A stretch of DNA of 64,000 bases from Apoda limacodes (GCA_946406115.1 OX291551.1:11036001-11100000), one strand, 5' to 3'; shown: positions 32,284 to 44,696, counted from the first letter of the stretch. Translations and numbers: made by a program. The notes: a model not told the origin generated them from the letters alone.

Positions 32284-33265
32284 TCACTTTTACTGAGCTG
32301 CTCCGTGCTACAGGGGGCAACGTTAAACCGTCCGTTCCTGGCTGTTGCGATACGGCCAAATGTCATTCAGGTGTTAGAACTCGGTGAAGTTATATTTATA
32401 AACGGGTAGCAGTAAGATCTTGTAGATAACACAGTATACTAAGGCACTACTCTAGAGTAAACACAAAGCTTCACATATAGCTAGATTGCCTTAGTTTTGC
32501 AGTTAAAAATATTTGTCTACTTCCCTGCCCGGATTGTATCTCTTTAACCACTTTCATAGCGTGATAACATGCGGTGTATTATTATAGGGACACGCAGCTG
32601 ATGTTCAAACAATTCTTGTGCTGCAGATTTGTAAATTCGAGCAATTTAGACAGTCAAAGAAATAAATTAAAGAAAATCAATGTTTTAATCTTACCGTCTT
32701 AGTGTATATATTAAATAAAATAAAGGCCGCATAAGAATATTGATCGCTTTAAAAAGAACTGTAATGTTCCTAAACTCAAAGCTTAAAAAATAGACAAATT
32801 ATTTCAATGACAATATGTTCGTTTTTACAGTAAAATCCCTACAAGCGTATGTAAATTAAAATTTTAATAAGTTTGAAATATTTTTTGTAACAGAACCTTG
32901 TCGATGATAAAAATGCACATGCAATAATGTCTTGATTTATAAATTTTTGCACACATTTACTGGGAAAAAATATATAATTGTAATTAAAATAAGAAAGGGC
33001 GACTAGTGAAGAGTTTTTTCTTGACAGAACGCCATCTTTGTTAAAACCGGTAGTAGCTTGTAGTTGACTGACTTCAAATATGTGATATTAGGAATATTTT
33101 TTGAGGAACAAAATAAACAAAAACAAATATTTCATTTCATAGTACAACATTATTTAACAACGTCGTCTATCGTCAAGTAGCTTTAGTGTTGCAATAATTG
33201 CCAGGAAGAGTCATATTCTTCAGTTTATCATTGCCTGAAACCACGGATAAAACAACCTTTTTTAA
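32284..33265. other. Intron 1 stretch, nothing recognised
   Basis: A GC-richer patch at 32290-32400 follows the 5S fragment and is unassigned; the rest is AT-rich. Confidence 0.4.
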
Positions 33266-33269
33266 AAAT

Positions 33270-33375
33270 GAAACCTCGTTAGATCGATTTATTGCCCCCG
33301 AAACCACCGCACACTAAATTTCATGAAAATCGTTGGAGCCGTTTCCGAGATTATATACATATATATATAAGATTT
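33270..33375 (+). repeat. Retroelement tail fragment
   Basis: AAATTTCATGAAAATCGTTG and GGAGCCGTTTCCGAGATTAT before TATATATATAAGATTTG are the 3' terminal words of a common insect LINE tail. Confidence 0.6.
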
Positions 33376-33554
33376 GCTCGTCTAAAGGTATAAGATTAGA
33401 TAGATTGATTAGACATTGCCAATATCACAGTGCGACCATAATATGGTGATGCAAGTAATTTAGATAATGTACGGTGCTATTCTAGCACTTAATAAAAATA
33501 TTTATATTTGTTGAAACTGGAACAAATATACATATAATAAGTAATAATATATAA

Positions 33555-33795
33555 ATAAATATTTTTGGACATAACCTACACACAGCGCGCCGCTAGTTCC
33601 AAACTGAGCAAAGCTTGTGCTATGAATACCAGACAACGGATACAAATACTTAAAGTTTTTTTTGTTTATTCATACATAATATACACCCAGTCTTAAGACA
33701 AACGAAACAGAAAATGTTGATCTTGTGCGGGAATAGAACCTACGCCCCTCGATTCAAAAGTCGGGTCATTACCCACTGAGCCATGCTGATATAAA
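33555..33795 (-). repeat. SINE-like repeat, reverse copy of the 3245 family
   Basis: TTTTTGGACATAACCTACAC, CACAGCGCGCCGCTAG, CAAAGCTTGTGCTATGAATA and CAGACAACGGATACAAATAC match the reverse complement of 3370-3490. It continues into GGGAATAGAACCTACGCCCC and ACCCACTGAGCCATGCTGA, a degenerate tRNA-like head on the minus strand. Confidence 0.7.
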
Positions 33796-34500
33796 ATTTA
33801 CGTGGACACCTGATAATAACATTGTAGATATACATCCCATCCATAACCTATCCTAATTTCTCAACAAAATAAACAAATAATTGATATTGATTGCCTGTTG
33901 GTGTTACCGTTTTACCGTTACATTACTAAAGTCAAGCAGTGACAGGGCTCAGCGTGATTCCATCCGTATTGGCAAACAATAAGTCAACGGTAAATACACA
34001 ATATTTACAATGTGGGTGATTGATAGTAGGTGACAGATGCTGAGCTAACCCTTGCGCTGCGGCCGGTCCATCTGTCACTATGCGACCCGCTCTTGTGGTC
34101 ATTGAGACCAGTAGCTGAGATATCCACAATATACAACCCTTTTTCTGAAATCTTTCTCTATTTGGATGTTTTGGGGAATTGGATATTAAAGTGCAAATTA
34201 GATAATAGGGTTAGTCTATTGTGATCTAATGTGTTCTTATAAACACATGGTAGGAAACGTTATTTGAAATAAATAATATACATAAATGTATATTGCTACC
34301 AGTACGTTAGTTTATGAGATTAGTTAACAAAATTCCACTTCTTTCAGTTATATGAAGTTAAGATTTAATCATAAAATCACTAAAACTTACTTAATGAAAT
34401 CAAATGGGTAAAATTGTTAACGGAATGTGATCCTTGACGAAAGAAAACTAAGCCCTACAAATAATTATTCAATGTTTGTGAATTCACTTCAGATTAATTT
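33796..34500. other. Intron 1 stretch with a 10-bp stem (34030-34078)
   Basis: GTGACAGATG (34030-34039) and CATCTGTCAC (34069-34078) are perfect inverted repeats 29 bp apart, in a GC-richer patch of about 33930-34120 without repeat matches. TGACAG resembles Meis/homothorax sites and CAGATG an E-box. It may be regulatory, but evidence is weak. Confidence 0.3.
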
Positions 34501-34501
34501 T

Positions 34502-34938
34502 AAGAGTGTGTTCGTTTTGGGATAAAAAGTTGCCTCCCACGTTTGATAAAATTCACACTTTTGATAACTGCAGTTTTACCACTGACATCTATAGTTAGTG
34601 TAGCATTGGAACTTTTCTAACAAACTTATTAGTTGCAAAACGAGCGGTAGACGTACACATACTACAATAATAACAAACACACTACAATACATAATTAATA
34701 TGCATAAGCAGTTTGACAGATTTACACCAAAACCCCAAAAGCAGATATGAGTTTTCAGTTTCAATTTGTTGGTGGAGAAAGTGACAAAAAAAACAAAAAT
34801 ATCGTAAGCGAACACTTGACAGTTTTTTACCGATGATACTAAAATTTTAATATTTTTGAAATCCATGCAAAAGGAATGGATGACAAATGACAAAATAAAG
34901 GAAAATAAAGATTCTGTATCCCAAAACGAACAGACCCT
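34502..34938. mobile_element. ~437-bp TIR element, family M copy 2
   Basis: Ends GTGTTCGTTTTGGGAT (34507 onward) and ATCCCAAAACGAACAGACCCT (34918-34938; split for reading). The interior follows copy 1 in order: ACTTTTGATAAC, CAGTTTTACCACTGACATC, TTGCAAAACGAGCGG and CATAAGCAGTTTGACAGATT. A 105-codon minus-strand frame is an artefact of the repeat. Confidence 0.8.
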
Positions 34939-37265
34939 ACGTAAGATTACATTTTACTTCAGGTATAACAGTATTTTTTTCTTTACACCACAAACATTTG
35001 AGTTGGTAGGTACTGGTACTAGACCTATTTCTTGTATCAAATAAAGGTCAGATCGCATAAATTCGCAGTACGGTGGTAGGTAAAAGTAAAACTACGTAGG
35101 GATATTAGAATAATGGGTGATTAACATTAACGTTAAAATTACGTTTAATGTAATGCAATAAATTCTTAACTGTACAAAAAAAAGTAGTACATACAGTTGA
35201 TTGATGGAATACAATTGAGGCGGTCTTATTGCTATAAAGCGATTTCTTCTAGACAACCTTTGGTTAGAAGAAATATAGAAGAATATTTGAGAGTAGGTGC
35301 AACCTGAATTATGTGCTAAAGAATCTAAAATTGTCTATCTTTTTTTATTGACGACACGTTACGAATATTAAAATGTAAAGGTGCATAAATTTCGCGACTC
35401 GCACGTAAAGACGTAATAGGCTTCCAAAACAATCCCCATCTTTTTTATATATTATTACTTTCCGTTTATTCTCATTTTTATTTGTCGCTATAAAAGGGAA
35501 GAGTAGCTGCACACATTGTACACATCTCTGACTGGGCCATAAATCTCTTTATTTTATGACAAATTGTTGTCTGAGCGTTGCTTAGTCACGAGGGTGACAA
35601 AAGATATTTGTTCTAAATAACGCCATAATGGTTTTGATGGGCAAACACCAATATAATATGACATTTTGTAAACACAAGTATAATATTATAATGCCCTCAA
35701 TGGAAACATCGGTTTTGGAACTGTATACACTATTGTATTTTATTTCTGGTGGCAGCATTATTTATTGGTTCAAAGAAAGTCGAAACAGTTTAAGAAATAT
35801 TATTTTAACTTATGGTGTATGTATACAGCTATAGCTGAATACTCTTGTTGGACAATAAAGGTTAGGGTTTGAGTCGGACTTGCGCATCGAGGGTCCGTAG
35901 GATCTTAATAGGAAGTTAAAATGTTTTTCTAACTTACTCAAATAGTGACGATTTTGAAAACTTTGTGTTATGATATGAAAAAAAAATAGATTTGATCTAT
36001 ATAACAGTCGGAATTATTTGTGGTTTTCGCCTCGCAAAAAGGGGAGCGACGGTCGGTTAAAGTACATCTTTGGCCATAAGACAAAAACTATGTCACAAAA
36101 AAACTTAAAAAAAGTTTAAGGGCAAAGAAAACTGTCTAAATTTTTTTTCCGTAGATTTTCTTCAGATTTGGACTCCGTCTATAATCCATTTCTAACCCAA
36201 TTTTCTGCTACAGGTACCTAATAGCTATCAAAGGTCTATATTTGTCACGCAGGAATTATAATCAGGAGGTAAACTAGTTAAGTAAGTAAATGTAGCCTTG
36301 GCAAAGATATTTTTAACACCAGATTCTTTAATCGGGATGAAAAATATCGAGTTTCTTTTCCCGGAATGACTGAGATCTAAACTATATTCGTACTTATTTT
36401 TTTCCAAATTACTATGTCATTTCTGTATCATATGTCAATAATAAAAACAGAGTTTAGGATGTACGTAGGTCAATAATTTGTAAGTAAAAAATACTATGTA
36501 GGTATATGAACTATTTTTTTTGGACGTCTGTCTCTCTTTACCTGCACATTTGTATCTAAATCCAAAATTGATAATTTTTTATTTTGTTAAAATAACCGAC
36601 TGTGTATTTAAATCAAAATTAAAATTAATTTAACAAAACTGGCAGAAAATGATGAAGAAAAAAATTATTATTTTATCATTATAAATATTAGTTGGGATAA
36701 TACTGGCCATATTATAAGCCGGTTTGCAAAATTAAAAATAAAATAAATATAATTAAGAGTCGGGCACTGTAGAGGCGTTATAAAACGCAGATGACACATC
36801 ACGGTGATATGATATATGACACAGCGAAGTTCGACAATAGCTGATGACAGAGCTTTATGTGACACGTGGGTTTGAAAGCCCTGTGTCTGCCGCATAATTA
36901 TAATATTGTGACTTTACAATATTCCCCAAATATATCGCTTTGAAATAAAGTTAGGTGGATTAAGCAAGTACCTACGTACATATCTGTATATATTTTATAT
37001 TTATGTGAAGTTCAATAATATCTTTGCGCACACAACCTTGATAAAGAATGGAGTTCGAAAGTTTTTAATGCGGCCCAAATTTTTTTTTAGTGTCATACCG
37101 TTGACAGAGTTTCAGTCAAAAATCAAATTTGGTTATTTTTAAGATTTTGGTACAGCATATGATGTAAAGTAAAAAATTTGGTGGCTTTTAAAAACTTCTT
37201 TTCTATACTAGTTATTAAATAATATATTGGATAATCTATCTAGAGTATCTTACTTTCGTACGTAG
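34939..37265. other. Intron 1 stretch, nothing firmly recognised
   Basis: AT-rich. GTCGGACTTGCGCATCGAGG at about 35874 is a GCGAGTC-type word. A somewhat GC-richer patch at 36760-36900 (with GCGTTATAAAACGC and TGACAG) could be regulatory. Short ORFs lack motifs. Confidence 0.4.
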
Positions 37266-37269
37266 AGAG

Positions 37270-37620
37270 GGTCCTGGGATCACCTTAAGACCTCATCATC
37301 GGAGATTGGAAGTCATCTTAAACCAGAATAGGTTTACCTGCTTATTGAGACGTATCGAACTAGCCCAAACGGTAGAACTACCTACAACCGCTAGAATGAA
37401 CGAAGATCCTGTAGCCATGGCAACAGTACCATAAAATTGCTTGGTCATTTATACAAACCAGATGACCAACATGCAAATGATTTGGTCCACCAACATATGT
37501 TGGTGGCAAAATCATAACTTGATCCGAAAATCGTAAGTGAGTTACACTTCGATTACAAGATTTGAAACAAATATATGGAAAGGGGCTCAATAAAATTAAC
37601 GACATTTTGTCATATCTATG
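37270..37620. promoter_or_regulatory. Candidate enhancer with X-box, POU octamer and 20-bp palindrome
   Basis: Within 96 bp: GTAGCCATGGCAAC (37411-37424), a full match to the RFX X-box consensus GTHNYYATRRNAAC; ATGCAAAT (37471-37478), the POU octamer; and CCACCAACATATGTTGGTGG (37487-37506), a perfect 20-bp palindrome centred on the E-box CATATG. The surrounding 350 bp are non-repetitive in this window and less AT-rich than the neighbours. A 75-codon minus-strand frame lacks a domain. A regulatory role for the homeobox gene is inferred, not shown. Confidence 0.4.
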
Positions 37621-38734
37621 ACTGACTTATTGAAGGCATGGTTAAGAGATGTATTGACTTTCGCTTTTCCGATTATATCCGTCTAAACTGACAAGGGTAG
37701 AAATAGTGGTAAAAATACGATGCTGCCCTAATGTTCTTCTGTCACCCCTGAGTCAGATTGCGGTCGTAATGTTGTAATCACCATAAAATCTGTATCACCG
37801 CACTAATATATTTATAGCATTGCTGTTCCCACTAATATTTATGCAAATTGAAAACGCACAAAATGGCATCATTTACGTGACCCTAATCTTTACACTTTGG
37901 AAACCATAAGGACATATGCCATTTTGTGTCTTTGTTTTGCATCAAATTTGGAAAGTAGGTATTTACATTTTTTTTACATATATTTTCGTTTCAACGAATT
38001 GATTTTTTTTTTTCATAGATTTTGAGTTTTGTAAACTGGACAGTTATATGGACTGCGCAATTTATTTTAAAAAATACTTATTTTTTATGACATTAGTTGT
38101 ATGTCGTAAGTACATACATTAAGTACATATTGTAGTTACTATTTTTATCCTGAAGATAAAATAAAAATGCTTTTAAAAATTTGCCTTAACACATTTATGA
38201 TATCACATTGTGATAAATTGGCACCGCTCGCTTCAATTTTCTACTCCCTCATTCTAAGTGTCATCGTAGTGGATCTGTGTACCAAATAGGAAAAGTAATT
38301 TGTGCCCATATGGGACTAGTGATTACCTCCTAAACACTTTCACCCTTGGCTGCATCACTAAAATCTTTTGGTAGCTAATTCTATAGCTTGTAAGTTCATT
38401 TTGACAATATATTTTGTTAAGTTTGTTGTCATGTGAATTCGTGAGTCGTTTGTGTACTTCAATTTGTATTATAGAAATATGAAGTAGATATTACGTAGCG
38501 TGTTAAAAGGGGGCATAAAGCCAAACAAATTTTGCATACAACGTAGATTATGAACGTATTTTATGTTAATATGGGCGAAAAACATAAAATATTGATAACT
38601 CGAATATTGTTATTTGTATTGAAAACTTGCTTATAAATAGATCGAGGTTTTGTAATAAGCCATATGATAATGAAATATCAAATACATATATATTTCATAT
38701 TGTTATGAGAATAAATCGAAAACTTGTGATTTTG
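37621..38734. other. Intron 1 stretch, nothing recognised
   Basis: AT-rich DNA with no supported feature. Confidence 0.45.
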
Positions 38735-39145
38735 AGGGTTACGTACGTACGAAATAGGGTACAAAACGGGACCCTATTTCTTAGACTTCGCTGTCCGTCC
38801 GCCTGTCACCAAGCTGTATCTCATAAACCGTGATAGTAAGACCGTTGAAATTTTCACAGCAGAAGTATTACTGTTGCCGCTTTAACAACAAATACTAAAA
38901 AACAAGATAAAATAAATATTTAAGGGAACTCCCATACAACAAACGTAAGTTTTTGCTCGATATTGATAACGGCAACAAGTAGACGAATATTCACAGAATA
39001 TTAAATTATGTTAGTATTCACATTAAAAATAAATAATGAAATTGAAATAAAACAAATATTTAGGGAGGGCTTCCATACAACAAACGTGATTTTTTTGCCG
39101 TTTTAATAGATAATGGTACAACGTGCGCGACTCCGACTCGAAATT
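38735..39145 (-). repeat. Dispersed repeat, copy 2 of the 1249-1665 family (reverse)
   Basis: Full-length alignment to copy 1 in opposite orientation, starting GGGTACAAAACGGGACCCTA and ending GTGCGCGACTCCGACTCG. ATCTCATAAACCGTGATAGT and GATATTGATAACGGCAACAA are among the shared blocks. Confidence 0.75.
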
Positions 39146-41219
39146 TTCGAAAGAAAATTTTATTGCATTATAGGTATTTTCGCTAATATCAGACCTTAGA
39201 ATTGTAATGTAGTATTTATAAGTTTTTTAATATATATTTGGACTTTATTTACTCACTGAAAAATTCTGCTATGGACAGTTTACCTTCATGTGCTTAGCAA
39301 ACACAAATATTAAAAGATTTTTAAATACTTACCGAGTGTATTGATTTTTCTCTATAAGTTTGCAAATGTTGTTCTTGGAGTCTAAATTTATTACTAAAAA
39401 TAGTAACGCCAATCAGATTTTTGACTCTAATAAAAAAAAAATTTAAATTATATTTAATTAATGTGTTAACACAAATTTGACATAGTCAATATTAACTGTT
39501 GTCAATACAAGAAAATAGAAAGGGGGACGAAATTTTTTGCCCTTAAAATTAACCAACGCAACTGCGCAGTTCACAACTGCTAATAATTTTGTGGGACATT
39601 TTTACTAGTCTCAGGTGGACTGTAATTTGCTTGCGGCTGAGGAAGGGTTACGTACCCTTGATTTATCTTGGCTTACACTAACGCGCGTCTGGGGACGAAC
39701 TATTTCGCCCTCACACTTTTTGATTACTGTAAACACTAATCTAGGCATAGGGTAACACTTATGCCTAGATTAGTTGTTGTAGGTAATTATTGATAAGATC
39801 TTAGATCTTCTGTGACAAATATTTTAGTTTCAACATTTGTACACATATATCATTGGCTCAAATACCTATGCTAGAATATGTCTGTAAATATGTGTAGGTA
39901 CAAATGTTTGTCTCCAATCCAAGTCAAGCGCCGCATAGGAGTAAAAGGCAATCTACTAGGGCGATCGTTCGTCTATCTGTATTTTTTTGAAAACTAGGTA
40001 CTAAGTTTATGTATCTTAAATTTTGGACAGTTTGGTACGTAGTTCTGTGATTGTTACGACAACATAATTAGAATAAAACAAATACCGGTTACGTACTTTT
40101 CGTACACGAATTAACTTACGATTTCGTACTTTTTATTTGCATGATAATTGTATTTTACGTAAAAAAATATAGGTGAAAGAGTGCTTAAAAAAGTGTAGTA
40201 ATTTCGGTCGCTCCACGTACAAAGTTTTTTGGATAAACTAATAACAACCTATAGAACAAAGCTACAAATGTTACAATAGAAATTGCGTGTCTATCAACAT
40301 CAAACCATTTCATTTCTTATTCTTAACTGCTCGTTAACAACCCACGGCCAAGTTATGGTGAAGTAATACTTGTTCCCCTTACAAAGTGTATAAAAGAAAT
40401 AAGTTAGTTGTAGTTATTAGTAGCAAAATCGCTAAGATTTTTTAATTAGGCTAATTTACAAAAGAAGGGTACAGGTAAATAACAGGAAATGTCACAATTT
40501 TCATTTTTTTTTTTGTTTTCTATATGAAGCAAATCTTTGTTTATTATATTTCAATTCTCAATCATTAGCTTTTAAATAAAGTAAACAGAAATCGCTAAAA
40601 AGACGTTTTTTTTTTATTTCTAAGTAAAAAATACCGCGTACGTTGACCTTTATACAAATAATATACTTCTAGACTTTAAATTGCGTTTGTCTCAAAATCA
40701 ATTTATGAGGACATTTCCTGTTCTTTGCCTACACCCTTCAATACGGAACTCTACAAATTCACGAGTGTCCGACTTGCACACACATTTTTTTTGATTCTGT
40801 GTTTAAATAACATCTGTTGGTTTTTTTATTGGTAAAACGGTACCTCGTCAATCATTGTCTTGCCATAATTTGAGCCAATGGAGAAATAAATTAGTCCTAT
40901 TAAAAATGCACTCAGTTTTCTAAATATTTTTATAACGGTATAACTAAATTACACACCCGGGGCATAGTCAATCTCATTTTTGCATAATTACTTTTTTTTA
41001 ACGTTTTAAAATAGAAGCCCTAATAGGTATTTCAGTGTGAAATAAGATCATGGATTTAGTTTTATAAGATTTTCACGGAATTACGGCAATTCGTACGAAA
41101 CATACGAAAAGCAAGGTTTAAAAGTATATTAAAAAAATTTAACACCTATGTTTCTAAAACATACATTCATATATGCTGGTTAAACGTTAGGTATATTTGA
41201 TATGAAATTGACCAAATAA
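39146..41219. other. Intron 1 stretch with one perfect hairpin
   Basis: ACTAATCTAGGCATA (39735-39749) pairs perfectly with TATGCCTAGATTAGT (39760-39774) over a 10-base loop. The stem is 15 bp; no flanking duplications were found. Otherwise AT-rich with nothing recognised. Confidence 0.45.
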
Positions 41220-41650
41220 TGTAAAAGACGACCTTGAGAGCGAAAGACGTACGTGGTCAATAAACCTCGAAGGAAGGAATCCCGGCGGACGTGCTTCTTC
41301 GCTCCGCTACAATAACGAAACATGAAAAATTTCCAACCGCATCACACTGATAAATGTCTTCCGAAAATCCAAAAGGAAGTTACAGCTTACTTGGGATTTG
41401 GTCTAGAACCTCTCACGTCCCATAACAGCCTGCACTCCGCTTTATTACAATTACCATAAGCCTCAAAGTCCCGCACTCCAAACGTACCCGATGTGTACGA
41501 CCTCATCATTTTGAACCTACTTACGATAGCGGTAAGATGGTTATAGCTTGTGTGAAATAGAAACCTCGTCTGGGACGAAGTCTACGAATGTCTTCGTACA
41601 ACTTTGGAGCTTACCGCGTACGATTTAAGATCAAATTTTCTAATGTATGA
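41220..41650. other. Unassigned GC-richer block in intron 1
   Basis: About 430 bp with more G+C and CpG than the surroundings (CGGCGGACGTGCTTCTTCGC, CTCACGTCCCATAACAGCC). No ORF over 60 codons and no repeat match. It could be a decayed mobile element or a regulatory block. Confidence 0.25.
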
Positions 41651-41982
41651 TTCTGTAGTGTAAAATTTATGCGCAGTTCGTGCTACGGAAACGGTCCACT
41701 TCGACAATTTACATTTATATACGTGTATGATGTGTTAGCGCCTGTTTGGACTACCTATATGAAATGAAAATGCTTTAGAGACTTCAGTACTCTATCCGAT
41801 ATGAACCTGAAGTTGTGTCTTATAGATAGATAATGGTATTTTGAGGAGTGTCGCAACTAAATAGAAATGTTTTGATGAGTTGGTGTATCTAACTAAAACT
41901 GTTGATACATTTTACCGGATATATTGTGGTTTTCAGATTGCCATAGGCTAAAATACAAAATTACTAGATTTGTGTAAAGCTG

Positions 41983-42545
41983 ATGCTGATTGCTAATCTG
42001 AAATATCGTATAGTAACTTTGAAAGACAAGGTGAAGCTTACATCCAAAAAAACTGGAAGTAATCGACAGAACAAAGCAGTACTTCACTGCTGTACAAGTC
42101 GCAAGTCCTGCCACATATGGAGTTCTGCTGCCATCTCTAGGCGAGTATACCAGCATTCCGGCTTGGCCCTTTTAACTCGGTTCAATAATGGGCTGAGAGA
42201 ATCGTCGACGATCCTAAACTCACAAGCCGTATCGAACCCAAGTCCAAAGAGACAGTTTGTCTCCCTTAGTGTTTTCTAGGTACCTCTTGGTTTGGATGTG
42301 TTCTGAGGAATTGTTTAAAATGATGCCCACGGCTACTTTCTACCATCATCGCACCGCTCGCCATTGGCAGGGAATTCCTCCTCACACCTCAGAAGCTAAA
42401 TGGTCACGTAGGAACGCTTAGATCGTGGAATGAGCTCCCTGTGAAGGTTTTCCCTATGGACTTCAATATGGTGTTCTTCAAGTTATTAGATTTTTTAAGG
42501 TTCAGTAACGCTCAAGTGATGCTCTAATAAGCGTTCGTACACGAT
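41983..42545 (+). pseudogene. LINE family B, C-terminal ORF2 relic
   Basis: Reading through frameshifts gives KSQVLPHMEFCCHLW, then a stretch equivalent to P.NSVQ, RIVDDPKLTSRIEP, ECSEELFKMMP, FYHHRTAR and, further on, RSWNELPVKVFPMDFNM followed by FFK. This order is the C-terminal region of a common lepidopteran non-LTR retrotransposon. At least three frameshifts and in-frame stops break it. The end (GGTTCAGTAACGCTCAAGTGA) runs into the CTTACCATCAGGC-type tail in better copies. Confidence 0.8.
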
Positions 42546-42729
42546 AAAAAAAAGATTAGCTAGCAATAACACAAATTTTATCTACTGGTAACATAATTGG
42601 AGGACTGCTTAACTAAATTGCTAATAGTAGATTAAGTGTTGAGTTATGTGCAGCGAATCAGTTGTTTCATTATCACAAAAGTTTGATTATTACTAAGTAA
42701 ATTTCGAATAGCTAAACCAGTTTTGTTAT

Positions 42730-42805
42730 CCTTTTTTTCAGTGTAGGTTCCGGTGCCCACTTACCATTAGGCGGACCGTTAGCTTGTTTGCTCAGTGGAA
42801 ACTTT
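42730..42805 (+). mobile_element. LINE 3' tail (family B)
   Basis: GCCCACTTACCATTAGGCGG and CCGTTAGCTTGTTTGC: the terminal tail words, 190 bp downstream of the coding relic but separated from it by unrelated sequence. Confidence 0.6.
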
Positions 42806-43575
42806 TTTTTGATTAATCTAAGATAGAAATATGTTTACTGCCGCTGAGAACTTAAGGTGAATCCGGCCAAATTTTTTTTTCATACAAACTGCACAACATT
42901 AAATATCTTTAACTAATAAAAATGTTGCTGCTCAACGTGTTATTATATAATACAGCACTATTTACTATTATCGCAAAACACACTATGTTTTATTATCGAA
43001 TAACTAGTGTTTTTATTGAATTTATTAAATGTATATCAACAAAAATTCAGATTCACAAGTCAATACAAATTTGGTGGCTGTGTTCTGTGTACCCGATTTT
43101 GATTTCTTATACCTAATTTATAACAGAAATAATATTTTTATCTCATAAAGTTTGCGTATTAAGAATGGTAACCTCTAAGCATTTGGCAAAAATCGTGTAT
43201 TTTATTCATCATCGTATAAAGCAGAAAAGCAAACTTTTTAAAAAAAATTGAGTTTTTGGTTATTTTTCAATAAAGAAAATCATCAACAATAGTCATTAAA
43301 TAACAAACACAAAAAAATGGTTTTTTTTGTTGACTTTTGTTATTTAATAATTTATGAATTCATATGTATTTCGAGACAATAATAAACAACAATATATTGT
43401 AAAAATGGTCTTTTATATCGAAATTTTATGGAATAACCGAATTGTTTATATATATATTTAGTGCTCCGGAGGTTGTATGGCAAATTTTAAGGTTATGATG
43501 CTGATGGCAGACACGCTTTTGTCATATGACAACCGTCGTTAGGCTAAAAGACGGCTTTAAAACTGTGACAGTCGA
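42806..43575. other. Intron 1 stretch, nothing recognised
   Basis: AT-rich. A 64-codon frame at 42922 has no motif. Confidence 0.45.
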
Positions 43576-43690
43576 TAGTCTCAGCGTAGTGGACCATGGC
43601 CTAAACCTCCTTCTTTAAGTGGAGCCCCTATCCCGCTGCAGCCAGACAGCCGGATTTTAACTCTATTTTTCATTGGACATTCATAAAAAA
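43576..43690 (-). repeat. Dispersed lepidopteran repeat, family E fragment (minus)
   Basis: GGACCATGGCCTAAACCTCC and TCCCGCTGCAGCC match 28740-28800 in the same orientation. Confidence 0.6.
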
Positions 43691-43779
43691 GGTTTATTAT
43701 AATTTTCTTCAAGATCTTAACCACGAAAACTGTGCGCCGCAAATTATAAAATAGAACTGTTTGTAAAATTTAACACTTC

Positions 43780-44250
43780 CAACCTGAATGGAAAATCAGT
43801 AAAGCATAAAATGATGATGAATCGCACCAGCGAAAAGGGTCGTTAGAGTGAGACCGACTTACAAGATGTTAGCACGACTGAAAAGGATCGATAGAGTGAA
43901 AATTAGCTGCTTCTCCCGACGAATTTGTGTACGTTTTCAATGAAGGTTCTTCACGGTAGGTAAAATAGGAATAAAACGGATCGTCCCTAATCCGTCGGCC
44001 ATTTATAACTTACACGCCATTAATTTGAGTGATAATTCGTGAATAGCGAAGTGATTGGCCGTTGATAATGTTTCCGATAAAGAAGATTGATATCAAAGAG
44101 GAAACAAATATTGATACAAATTACGGTAAATATACGGCTAAACCTTTACGCGTTTTATCAGTATAAAAAAAATACCGTGCATAAGTAGTTGGTACTTACT
44201 AAAGTGTCACAAGTAGGTTCACTCAGTTTACATTTACGCGTTGCAGTTGC
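43780..44250. promoter_or_regulatory. Non-repetitive island, candidate enhancer
   Basis: Begins with a short direct duplication (GCACCAGCGAAAAGGGTCG and GCACGACTGAAAAGGATCG, each followed by .TAGAGTGA). From about 43900 the sequence is non-repetitive and carries TAATCC (43988-43993), the K50-class Otx/Pitx site, several TAATT cores, and ATTGATATCAAAG containing a palindrome and a TCF-type ATCAAAG. Such short motifs are expected by chance in AT-rich DNA; the clustering is what makes it worth testing. Confidence 0.25.
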
Positions 44251-44399
44251 CGACGGTATTACGGAGTGAGCTGATACATAAACCTTTCCCAACGCTGTAC
44301 CTTAGTTCGTTTATATAATAATAAAATTACCAACGAACATAAGAATTATTTATTATTTTATGCTACGGGGTACGCATCTCGTAGCCCGTACTAATACTA

Positions 44400-44600
44400 A
44401 GTCAAAGTCAAAGTCATTTTTTTTTATTCAAATTAGGTTTTTAGAAACACTTTTGAATCGTCAAAGTTAAAATAAACTATTTTTTGAAATCCGGTACACA
44501 ATGTTGATTCCTACCGAGAAGAATCCGGCAAGAAACTCGATAGTTGGTCTTTTAAAAAAATCATAAAAAAAAAAATACAATCAATGTTTTAAATAAAAAA
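44400..44600. repeat. Dispersed repeat, family G copy 2
   Basis: AGTCAAAGTCAAAGTC, CACTTTTGAATCGTCAAAGT, GAAGAATCCGGCAAGAAACT and CTCGATAGTTGGTCTTTTAA match 9180-9360 in the same orientation. Confidence 0.7.
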
Positions 44601-44696
44601 TTTAAGCTATACAATTTTATATTATTCCCATTTTAATTTGGTTTACCTATGCATCCCGTAATTGAGCATCTTCAGTACCATTGATTTTTGTCATTT

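Noticed and set aside
34576..34893. 105-codon minus-strand ORF, with relatives in 17889-18089 and 56930-57154
   Set aside because: The similarity is explained by shared DNA of the family M TIR element; the frames are not maintained at equal length and look like AT-rich translation.
41893..42156. 87-codon minus-strand ORF as a gene
   Set aside because: Much of it overlaps the antisense of the LINE family B relic that begins near 41983; no motif of its own.
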